From: Gammaproteobacteria bacterium
GTDB taxonomy: Bacteria; Pseudomonadota; Gammaproteobacteria; DSM-16500
Assembly (NCBI GenBank): GCA_004322325.1
Contig: SCTP01000244.1
Span: forward strand, 1-7,185
Reading direction: 5' to 3'
Length of the DNA stretch: 7,185 nt
The position numbers and the translations under genes were made by a program. Shown here in pieces: positions 1-5,694 of this stretch. Within the stretch, counting starts at the first letter, position 1. The number at the start of each line of letters is the position of its first letter. The notes beneath the pieces were generated by a model. The model had not been told where the DNA came from, searched no databases, and saw nothing but the letters and a program-made list of their open reading frames with translations.

Positions 1-303
<303 letters not shown>

Positions 304-309
304 TCCCTA

Positions 310-342
310 TTATTGCGCGGCTTCGAAGCGGCCGCGCAATAA
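310..342 (+). terminator. GC-rich hairpin after ahcY, terminator-like but without a U-tract
   Basis: Arms 310-321 (TTATTGCGCGGC) and 331-342 (GCCGCGCAATAA) are perfect 12-bp inverted repeats around a 9-nt loop, starting 7 nt after the ahcY stop. The stem is strong enough to end or stall transcription or to protect the ahcY 3' end. The downstream sequence is ACTTAAAATAAGG rather than a run of T, so it is not a canonical intrinsic terminator. It could be a partial terminator, an RNA-stability hairpin or a dispersed repeat. No good promoter is visible between it and the next gene, which suggests that some read-through occurs. Confidence 0.6.
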
Positions 343-352
343 ACTTAAAATA

Positions 353-358
353 AGGAGG
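353..358 (+). promoter_or_regulatory. Strong Shine-Dalgarno AGGAGG for the exported-protein gene
   Basis: AGGAGG lies 6 nt before ATG 365. This spacing picks ATG 365 over the in-frame TTG at 359, which directly abuts the Shine-Dalgarno sequence and so cannot use it. Confidence 0.85.
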
Positions 359-364
359 TTGATC

Positions 365-784
365 ATGTGTCGAAAATGTGTCATCACTTTTTTTCTTCTT
401 TTATTTTGTTCCCTTGTTTTCGCAGAAATGTGCCCGAGTGTGCAAGACATTCAAAAAAATCGTCTACATGGTTGGAAAATATATGACAGTGACGATAACA
501 CACCTTTACCTCCCAAACGTGTTGCGCAATTTATCAAAGGTGCAAAGCAATTTACGTTAGCAGAATGGCCAGATGCGCGTCGTCATGTGGGCACGGTGCA
601 TTGCTATTATCGTGATGATAATGGCTCGCAATTGGAGGCGTATTTGGCAAAAGATAATTTTATTCCGACGAATGTGAATCATTACTGGTACTCGGTGAGT
701 GGCTCCATGAATTGCGCGGCGGGAGCGGAGCGGTGTTTATTTCAGCCAAATATGATGCAGGGGAAGCAGTTGGCGAAGAAGTGA
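365..784 (+). CDS. Small exported four-cysteine protein, function unknown
   Basis: A 139-residue protein. Residues 1-20 are a clear Sec signal peptide: Arg and Lys at positions 3-4, a hydrophobic core from 6 to 19 and a probable cleavage after FA-20. The mature protein of about 119 residues keeps four cysteines (C23, C80, C117, C124), enough for two disulfides in an oxidising periplasm. It is rich in Trp and Tyr (for example GWKIYDSDD, HCYYRDD, NHYWYSVSG) and has a CPS start and a paired C-x6-C near the end. The C15 context does not fit a lipobox, so a lipoprotein is unlikely. The pattern resembles small periplasmic proteins found in Legionellales, possibly the EirA-like group associated with type IVB secretion. 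That link is recalled from general pattern only and is weak. A strong Shine-Dalgarno sequence decides the start. The gene probably depends on read-through from ahcY, because I see no promoter of its own. Confidence 0.8.
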   Translation: MCRKCVITFFLLLFCSLVFAEMCPSVQDIQKNRLHGWKIYDSDDNTPLPPKRVAQFIKGAKQFTLAEWPDARRHVGTVHCYYRDDNGSQLEAYLAKDNFIPTNVNHYWYSVSGSMNCAAGAERCLFQPNMMQGKQLAKK

Positions 785-810
785 GGATTTTTATTCTTAA
801 AGAGGTGATC

Positions 811-839
811 TTGTGTATTGTTGCCCGTTAAGCTACACT
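811..839 (+). promoter_or_regulatory. Predicted higBA promoter
   Basis: TTGTGT at 811-816 and TACACT at 834-839 are separated by 17 nt, matching sigma70 -35/-10 geometry. The -35 is weak; the -10 matches four of six positions. Transcription would begin close to 846, the A of the higB ATG, leaving little or no leader. Confidence 0.5.
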
Positions 840-843
840 TAAC
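827..843 (+). promoter_or_regulatory. Candidate HigA operator (inverted repeat over the -10)
   Basis: GTTAAG (827-832) and CTTAAC (838-843) are perfect 6-bp inverted repeats around a 5-nt spacer, covering the predicted -10 and ending 2 nt before the higB start. This is where HigA-type antitoxins autorepress their own promoters in characterised systems. The match to HigA here is by position only. Confidence 0.5.
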
Positions 844-845
844 AC

Positions 846-1124
846 ATGATAAAAAGTTGGAAACATAAAGGCCTGAAGCAATTTTTTGAAACTGGCAATA
901 GGTCAGGAATTGTAGTTTCTCATGAAAAAAGGTTAAAAATCATCTTACAAAGACTGAATGCTGCTATCAAGCCAGAAGATATGAATACACCTGGTATGCA
1001 ATTCCACAAACTAAGAGGAAATTTCAATGAGTTTTATTCGGTATCAGTAAACGGAAATTGGCGAGTTATTTTTAAATTTAATGAACAGGATGCTGAAGAC
1101 GTTAATTATATTGATTATCATTGA
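846..1124 (+). CDS. higB: HigB toxin, RelE-superfamily ribosome-dependent mRNase
   Basis: A 92-residue HigB-type toxin. In the family, HigB binds the ribosomal A site and cleaves mRNA during translation; the cognate antitoxin HigA blocks it. The protein opens with MIKSWKHKGLKQFFETG, the standard HigB start, and has the usual length. The conserved core is HKLRGNFNEFYSVSVNGNWR, and the chain ends in IDYH. H54, D90, Y91 and H92 fall at the same positions as the residues I recall being implicated in catalysis in Proteus vulgaris HigB, so the toxin looks active. The start is fixed by family length and sequence although no Shine-Dalgarno precedes ATG 846. With a promoter -10 ending at 839, the message may be leaderless. 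The antitoxin gene follows after 16 nt, in the toxin-first order typical of higBA and unlike most toxin-antitoxin loci. Confidence 0.93.
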   Translation: MIKSWKHKGLKQFFETGNRSGIVVSHEKRLKIILQRLNAAIKPEDMNTPGMQFHKLRGNFNEFYSVSVNGNWRVIFKFNEQDAEDVNYIDYH

Positions 1125-1140
1125 AAAAGAGGAAATGAAT

Positions 1141-1431
1141 ATGACGATGATGTATAAGCCTCTTCATCCCGGAGAGATTGTAAAAGATGCTTTAATCGAT
1201 GGAGCTGGGCTTACTGTTACTCAAGCTGCTCGCAAGCTTGGTATTTCGCGTACAGCTTTGTCCAGATTATTAAATGGCCATGCAGGCATCAGTCCTGAAA
1301 TGGCGTTGCGATTGTCCAAATTGCTTAGCACTAGTATTGAGATGTGGATTAATATCCAAGCAAATTATGATACGTGGCAGATTAGCCAGTTTTCACATAA
1401 AATTAAAGTTAAGCCATTAAAGGCAGCTTGA
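1141..1431 (+). CDS. higA: HigA antitoxin, XRE-type HTH DNA-binding protein
   Basis: A 96-residue antitoxin of the HigA/VapI family. It should neutralise HigB and repress the higBA promoter. The family signature PLHPGEI is at residues 7-13. The helix-turn-helix spans about 25-46 (TVTQAARKLGISRTALSRLLNG) and is followed by the conserved ISPEMALRLSKLL and the MWINIQANYD motif typical of HigA. ATG 1141 is chosen because AAGAGGA (1127-1133) lies 7 nt upstream. ATG 1135 would sit almost on top of it, and the in-frame ATG at 1081 lies inside higB and adds non-homologous residues. The Shine-Dalgarno begins just after the higB stop, so the two genes form one operon with independent initiation. All expected family parts are present and the pair looks functional. 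Confidence 0.93.
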   Translation: MTMMYKPLHPGEIVKDALIDGAGLTVTQAARKLGISRTALSRLLNGHAGISPEMALRLSKLLSTSIEMWINIQANYDTWQISQFSHKIKVKPLKAA

Positions 1432-1457
1432 AAAATAATTACGAATGTTATTCCATA

Positions 1458-1486
1458 TTGCACAAGCGCGCCCCTTCAGATAAACT
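1458..1486 (+). promoter_or_regulatory. Predicted promoter of the Phd/VapB-VapC operon
   Basis: TTGCAC (1458-1463) and TAAACT (1481-1486) are spaced 17 nt apart. The predicted transcription start near 1493 gives a leader of roughly 24 nt to ATG 1517. The -10 is embedded in the palindrome at 1481-1501. Confidence 0.5.
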
Positions 1487-1501
1487 AGTTAGACTAGTTT
1501 A
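1481..1501 (+). promoter_or_regulatory. Antitoxin operator palindrome
   Basis: TAAACTAGT (1481-1489) and ACTAGTTTA (1493-1501) form a perfect 9-bp inverted repeat around TAG. It overlaps the predicted -10 and the transcription start. Phd/YefM and VapB antitoxins bind such palindromes as dimers to autorepress, so this is the likely operator. The repeat is directly visible; the binding is inferred. Confidence 0.75.
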
Positions 1502-1516
1502 TTAATGGGGGTTCCC

Positions 1517-1771
1517 ATGCGCGAAATTGGGGCGTTTGCTGCAAAAACGCATTTGTCACACTTGCTTGATCAGGTGAGACATGGTGAAACATTCGCCATT
1601 ACCAAACATGGCCAAGTCATTGCTTTTCTTGTGCCAGCTGAAGCAAAACCTAAATTAGATTTTGATGAGGCGATTGCAGGAATAATGGCACTGCGTAAAA
1701 AGATTACAAAGCGTGGAGCGAAATTGACACTAAAAGATATCCAAAAATTCAAAGAAACAGGACGCAAATGA
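1517..1771 (+). CDS. vapB: Phd/YefM-family (VapB-type) antitoxin
   Basis: An 84-residue antitoxin. Residues 1-40 form the Phd/YefM DNA-binding fold: the start REIGAFAAKTHLSHLLDQV is the classic opening of VapC-paired Phd-type antitoxins. It is followed by GETFAITKHGQVIAFLVP, the second conserved block. Residues 41-84 are charged and likely disordered until they wrap around the toxin. An ATG at 1505 would add four residues (MGVP). ATG 1517 is preferred because family members begin at M-x-E-I-G-A and because GGGGG (1507-1511) is a Shine-Dalgarno-like site at the right distance. The stop overlaps the vapC start by 4 nt (ATGA), giving translational coupling and antitoxin-first order. It should both neutralise VapC and repress its promoter through the palindrome upstream. 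Confidence 0.9.
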   Translation: MREIGAFAAKTHLSHLLDQVRHGETFAITKHGQVIAFLVPAEAKPKLDFDEAIAGIMALRKKITKRGAKLTLKDIQKFKETGRK

Positions 1772-2193
1772 GAAAAACGCCTTTATTTGTGTTGGATTGC
1801 TCAGTCACGATGGCTTGGATTTTACTCGAAGATAGTATGACTGAAAAAGCTAATACTATTTTATCCCTATTTAAAGAAGAGGCTCAGGCCAAAGTACCTT
1901 CCATTTGGGCATTTGAGGTGGCAAATGTTTTATGTCATGCAGAAAAAGTAAAAAAAATATCTGCTTTAGAGTCAGCAGAATTTAAAGAATTTTTGGCAGC
2001 GCTTCCTATTCATACTGAAAATACAACACCATTGCGAGCAATGGGTAGTATTTACACGCTTGCCAAATCAGAACAATTAACTATCTATGATGCTGCTTAT
2101 TTAGAATTAGCCAGTAGAGAAAGTTTGCCGTTAGCAACTTTTGATAAAGCCTTACGCAAGGCTGCTGAGCGGATGGATATTGTATTGTTGTAA
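1768..2193 (+). CDS. vapC: VapC toxin, PIN-domain endoribonuclease
   Basis: A 141-residue PIN-domain toxin. VapC proteins are Mg-dependent RNases, many of which cut tRNA or rRNA and so stop translation; the actual target here is unknown. The acidic active-site residues are all in place: D10 in FVLDCSVTMAW, E50 in WAFEVANVL, D108 in TIYDAAYLELA and D126 in ATFDKAL. The S-V-T-M-A-W context after D10 and the YDAAYLELA block are typical of the subfamily whose partners are Phd-type antitoxins. Length is normal and no motif is lost, so it is probably active. The ATG overlaps the antitoxin stop by 4 nt and no separate Shine-Dalgarno is obvious, so it should be translationally coupled. The next gene starts 12 nt after its stop. 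Confidence 0.94.
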   Translation: MRKTPLFVLDCSVTMAWILLEDSMTEKANTILSLFKEEAQAKVPSIWAFEVANVLCHAEKVKKISALESAEFKEFLAALPIHTENTTPLRAMGSIYTLAKSEQLTIYDAAYLELASRESLPLATFDKALRKAAERMDIVLL

Positions 2194-2205
2194 TAAGAGG
2201 TTATC

Positions 2206-3531
2206 ATGAGCATTAGCCGCATTAATCATTCTTATCATTCTTTATTTGAGACGCCTTCCCTGTCAACCATTAATGTGTCTTATACATTAGGTGGTGAAAT
2301 TGTTAAAGTTAATCCGCAAGACTTCGCTCGTGAGCGTGGGATGCAGGCGTGGACAGAAACGGTTTTAATAGATCAACCTTTGAAACAGCCGCTTACTGAA
2401 AACGCATTTCCTGGCCAGACTATTGGCGAAAAAAAATTACAGACTATCCTTTTAGAAACGCAAGCAAATGCCGAGAAACTTGTTATTTCCTATATGAATG
2501 AAAAAATTGGATGGGGGGTTTTTACTCAAGAAGCAATTTCTAAGAATGCGTATGTATCCATTGATGCTGGTCTGACTTTGTCGATGGGATATTTCGAGAA
2601 TATTCCACATCAACAAGCAGAGTATCATTTTTCTATCGAAGAATTAGATAAGCAACCTGTTGGCGTGATCGATTCTAAAGATTATGGTAATGTTAGTCGT
2701 TTTTATCAACATTATCCAATGGACACCAACATTAAATTGCCAGGCATGATTGATTTTGATGACTATGAATTTAATTCTGCAGAAATTAAATATAGCGTTA
2801 GCACTGCCAATTTAATAGCAGTACCTTTTAACTATAAAGAATCACGTGTTATTGCATTTCGAACCATGCGTGATATCAAGAAAAATGAATGGTTAGGGTT
2901 TGATTATGGGGATTATTGGACAAATCATAAAATCCACCCTTATTTAATTGATAAAAATGGAATACTTATTGGGCCAGAAAAATATCACATTAAAAAATGG
3001 ATGGTAAGTCTCATTGTTGATGGGGTAGATATTAAATTACCTATGACAAGGGGGGATGTTGAAAATGCTTGCTCTTTTGGACAAGAATTCGCGGTTGAAG
3101 GTCAGGGAAGTGTACGCAATATGAAAATCTATGCTGATAATTTTAAACAAGCATTTGCGAATACACCGACGACTTCTCCTTATATTTTTGTACATAAACC
3201 CAATGAAATATTCTTGAAATCAAATAAGTTGGTTTACAAGCAAGGTTTTTTTGGCGGCCATTCGCAGAAGATATGTGATGAGTTGACGCGTATTACTAGC
3301 AGGTTTGGTAATAATATTAACTGGCGTTATCATCAAGCTAAAGATACTGCTTACCTGCAACATGAAGATGCAATGGTGATTAAGGAAATAAAGGAGTATT
3401 TGGCGTTGCATCGCTGTATGCTAAGAGTCGGTCGTCATAAAGATACTCAGCAACCATTATTATATGTGGAGCATCCCAAGTTGGCTGATTTAAAACAAAT
3501 AAACCCGTATCGAGTCGAGTTCAAAATCTAA
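2206..3531 (+). CDS. SET-domain protein lysine methyltransferase with unknown C-terminal half; candidate host-directed effector
   Basis: A 441-residue protein. Residues about 98-238 carry the landmarks of a SET domain, which transfers methyl from SAM to lysine. These are GWGVFTQEAISKNAYV (102-117, SAM-binding GxG region), GNVSRFYQH (161-169, matching GN-x-ARF-x-NH), VIAFRTMRDIKKNEWLGFDYG (215-235) and the catalytic-type tyrosine Y234 in FDYG. The canonical NHSC is QHYP here, so the asparagine, serine and cysteine are replaced while the histidine stays. Residues 1-97 and 265-441 match no family I recognise; there is no signal peptide, membrane segment or ankyrin repeat. In Legionella and Chlamydia, SET proteins are secreted and methylate host histones, so an effector role is plausible here but inferred. 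AAGAGG (2195-2200) precedes ATG 2206 by 5 nt. The gene starts 12 nt after vapC and may share its promoter. A housekeeping target cannot be excluded. Confidence 0.88.
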   Translation: MSISRINHSYHSLFETPSLSTINVSYTLGGEIVKVNPQDFARERGMQAWTETVLIDQPLKQPLTENAFPGQTIGEKKLQTILLETQANAEKLVISYMNEKIGWGVFTQEAISKNAYVSIDAGLTLSMGYFENIPHQQAEYHFSIEELDKQPVGVIDSKDYGNVSRFYQHYPMDTNIKLPGMIDFDDYEFNSAEIKYSVSTANLIAVPFNYKESRVIAFRTMRDIKKNEWLGFDYGDYWTNHKIHPYLIDKNGILIGPEKYHIKKWMVSLIVDGVDIKLPMTRGDVENACSFGQEFAVEGQGSVRNMKIYADNFKQAFANTPTTSPYIFVHKPNEIFLKSNKLVYKQGFFGGHSQKICDELTRITSRFGNNINWRYHQAKDTAYLQHEDAMVIKEIKEYLALHRCMLRVGRHKDTQQPLLYVEHPKLADLKQINPYRVEFKI

Positions 3532-3534
3532 CTA

Positions 3535-3563
3535 TTGGCTCTTTTTCCATTTCATGCTACATT
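3535..3563 (+). promoter_or_regulatory. Predicted promoter of the riboswitch-btuB-tonB operon
   Basis: TTGGCT (3535-3540) and TACATT (3558-3563) are spaced 17 nt apart, with TGC immediately before the -10 (extended -10, TGn). The -35 begins only 3 nt after the SET gene stop. Initiation near 3570 would place the 5' end just ahead of the riboswitch core. Confidence 0.6.
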
Positions 3564-3570
3564 CCTCACC

Positions 3571-3731
3571 GCGATGTAACAGGTGACGGGAAGTTGGTGC
3601 AAAACCAACGCTGCCCCCGCAACGGTAATCATTTACTTATCACGATGTGCCACTGTGTGATCATCACATGGGAAGGTGTTGATAATCATGAGCGTTAAGT
3701 TCATGGCGATGAAAGCCCGGAGACCGGCCTG
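3571..3731 (+). ncRNA. Cobalamin (adenosylcobalamin-type) riboswitch aptamer
   Basis: A B12-sensing leader RNA. The conserved core is present in order. GGGAA (3588-3592) leads into a perfect hairpin, GTTGGT (3593-3598) and ACCAAC (3604-3609), around GCAAA. Next comes the invariant GCTGCCCCCGCAACGGTAA (3610-3628). A hairpin at about 3650-3671 contains TGTG/CACA and leads into GGGAAGGTG (3670-3678). The B12 box runs GAAAGCCCGGAGACCGGCCTG (3711-3731). CAGG (3580-3583) can pair with CCTG (3728-3731) to close the core. The match to the family is very strong and agrees with the downstream btuB. Exact ends of the aptamer are approximate. Ligand binding should lower btuB expression when cobalamin is plentiful. 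Confidence 0.96.
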
Positions 3732-3765
3732 CTACAGCTATCTCATTTAACCATGTAGCGGAGGG
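3731..3765 (+). promoter_or_regulatory. Riboswitch expression platform: hairpin abutting the btuB Shine-Dalgarno
   Basis: GCTACA (3731-3736) and TGTAGC (3754-3759) form a 6-bp stem with a 17-nt loop directly after the B12 box, the position of the regulatory P13 hairpin in cobalamin riboswitches. The Shine-Dalgarno GGAGGG (3760-3765) touches its 3' base. CCT 3728-3730 could extend the stem onto AGG 3762-3764, and AAGCCC 3713-3718 is complementary to GGGCTT 3763-3768. No U-tract follows, so control is probably at translation initiation. TTT 3746-3748 in the loop could pair with AAA in the 3599-3603 loop as a weak kissing contact. Confidence 0.65.
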
Positions 3766-3771
3766 CTTCAC

Positions 3772-5694
3772 ATGAAAATGCGCAAGGGATGTTATTGTTT
3801 ATTTTTTCTTGCCTTACCGATTGTTAGTGTTGCAGTAGTCCAACAACAAGATAATATTGTGCCACCTGTTGTTGTCAAAGCTGTCAAAAAAATCCATTCA
3901 TCTATCACCAGCGGTCCTGAAATGGTCATCACGCGTCAGCAAATTACCACGACAGGTGAAACGAGTTTATCGCAAGTGTTACAAAACTTGGGCGGCGTGC
4001 AGTTGCAGGATATGGCGGGCAATGGCAGTCAAGTATCGCTGAGTATGCGTGGTTTTGGAACGAATGCTACGAGTAATACGTTGATGCTGATCAACGGTGT
4101 GCCGATTACTAATCCTGATATGGCGTCGCCGGATTTGAATTCTATTCCTTTGTATGACATTCAATACATCGAGATTGTCGCTGGGAGTGAGAGTGTATTG
4201 TATGGTGATCAGGCAGTGGGAGGTGTTGTGAATATCGTTACGCGTGAACAGGCAACAGAAAAAGCAGCCATGTCGTGTTCAGCGGGTAGCTATCATCAAT
4301 ACAATTGTTATCTGACTTTTAATCATCATTACGATAGGCTCAACAATACCATCACGTTTGGTGATGATCGCAGCGATAATTATCGTGAACATAATCATTA
4401 CGATCAGCAAATCGTATCGGGACGGTTAGATTTTCCTTATCAAGAAAATAAATTAAGTTTCGATTACAAAGTGGCGAATGAATTCATGCAATATCCGGGC
4501 GCGTTAACCGCAGCGCAAGTGCGGCAAGATCGTCAGCAAGCGAGTAATGCGACGGATTATTTTCGTGATTGGAGTGGATTTTTCCACGTTAGATCGCAGC
4601 AAGCGCTGAGTGAAAATTGGCAATTGGCAACGGATCTTGCACGACGTGAAATGCACGGGCATGGGGTGTTATTTTCTCAATTCAATCAATCGCGTGATAC
4701 GAATTATCTCAGGCCAGAATTAAAGGGATTGATTGGGCATGCCATCGTGAGAGGTGGATTGGACGTGGAGGCGGATGATTATCATTTAGGTAGTCAAATG
4801 GGCTTGACGGAAAATGATCAACAAAAATATGGCTTATTTGGCTTGACGACGATCCCGCTACAACCACGATGGGCTATTTCATTAGGCGCACGCGGTGCAG
4901 AGCAAACGAGTCGGTTGGAATCGTCACCGGATGATAATACGATTAATCGCGCTTTTGCTACCACCATTGGCACAACGTATCAATTTATGCACGATACGGA
5001 TATGTATTTACGCCGTGCTGAAAGTTTCCGTTTTCCAAAAGCCGATGAAAATGCTGATACACCAACAGGCGTGACGGGGTTAAGAACACAGCGCGGGGTG
5101 GCTTATGAGACAGGCATTCATCTGAATCGAGAAAATTATTCTGCTACACTCGGCGTTTATCAATTAAATTTACGCGATGAAATTGCATTTGATCCCACGC
5201 AAACAGAAGATCAACCGTTTGGTACGAATCGCAATCTTTCTCCCACCCTGCGACGTGGATTGACATTGTCAGGGAAAGATAAATTGACAGATAAATTAAC
5301 GTTAGATGGGCAATATAATTATGTCGATGCGGAATTTCAGAATGGAGTGAATGAAGGAAATCGTATTCCACTGGTATCAGAAAATATTTTTCGTACGGGA
5401 TTGGATTATCAATTCGCACTGCATTGGAGTCTTTATTCAGAAGCGGTTTACACTGGCAGTCAATATTCTGCTAATGATGATGCCAATGTGGCAGGAAAAA
5501 TAGGCGGTTACGTGACGGTGAATGGAAACTTACGTTATGTGCGTAAGCAATGGGTGGCGTCTTTGCATGTGAATAATATTTTTAATAAGAATTATTACCT
5601 TTATACTGTTTACGAGCCTGACACCCAGAGTGTCTCTTTTTATCCCGCACCAGGAAGAGATATTACTTTGACGGTTAATTATGCTTTCTTATAG
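3772..5694 (+). CDS. btuB: TonB-dependent outer-membrane receptor, BtuB-like cobalamin transporter
   Basis: A 640-residue TonB-dependent receptor, similar in length to E. coli BtuB (about 600). Residues 1-23 are a signal peptide. PPVVVKAVKK (31-40) sits where a TonB box is expected. The plug domain spans about 46-157 and includes MVITRQQI, SMRGFGTNATSNTLMLINGVPI (91-112), IEIVAGSESVLYGDQAVGG (133-151) and NIVT. The rest is an amphipathic beta-barrel with alternating aromatic strands, ending in a final strand that closes NYAFL. Cobalamin as the substrate follows from the B12 riboswitch directly upstream rather than from the protein sequence; the plug alone would fit other siderophore-type ligands. 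ATG 3772 follows GGAGGG by 6 nt and begins a good signal peptide. Its 3' end overlaps the next gene by 14 nt. Expression should rise when cobalamin is scarce. Confidence 0.93.
   Translation: MKMRKGCYCLFFLALPIVSVAVVQQQDNIVPPVVVKAVKKIHSSITSGPEMVITRQQITTTGETSLSQVLQNLGGVQLQDMAGNGSQVSLSMRGFGTNATSNTLMLINGVPITNPDMASPDLNSIPLYDIQYIEIVAGSESVLYGDQAVGGVVNIVTREQATEKAAMSCSAGSYHQYNCYLTFNHHYDRLNNTITFGDDRSDNYREHNHYDQQIVSGRLDFPYQENKLSFDYKVANEFMQYPGALTAAQVRQDRQQASNATDYFRDWSGFFHVRSQQALSENWQLATDLARREMHGHGVLFSQFNQSRDTNYLRPELKGLIGHAIVRGGLDVEADDYHLGSQMGLTENDQQKYGLFGLTTIPLQPRWAISLGARGAEQTSRLESSPDDNTINRAFATTIGTTYQFMHDTDMYLRRAESFRFPKADENADTPTGVTGLRTQRGVAYETGIHLNRENYSATLGVYQLNLRDEIAFDPTQTEDQPFGTNRNLSPTLRRGLTLSGKDKLTDKLTLDGQYNYVDAEFQNGVNEGNRIPLVSENIFRTGLDYQFALHWSLYSEAVYTGSQYSANDDANVAGKIGGYVTVNGNLRYVRKQWVASLHVNNIFNKNYYLYTVYEPDTQSVSFYPAPGRDITLTVNYAFL

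Noticed and set aside
346..351. TAAAAT as a -10 box for the exported-protein gene
   Set aside because: No -35 at the right distance, and the transcript would start inside or after the Shine-Dalgarno.
1081..1140. Upstream ATG extending HigA by 20 residues
   Set aside because: The extension lies inside higB, has no homology to HigA, and the good Shine-Dalgarno serves ATG 1141.
1505..1516. Earlier ATG for the Phd/VapB antitoxin
   Set aside because: It adds only MGVP before the conserved family start and would place the Shine-Dalgarno-like G run inside the coding sequence.
5144..5419. 91-codon minus-strand open frame inside btuB
   Set aside because: It lies wholly antisense to a well-supported receptor gene and its product shows no recognisable domain.
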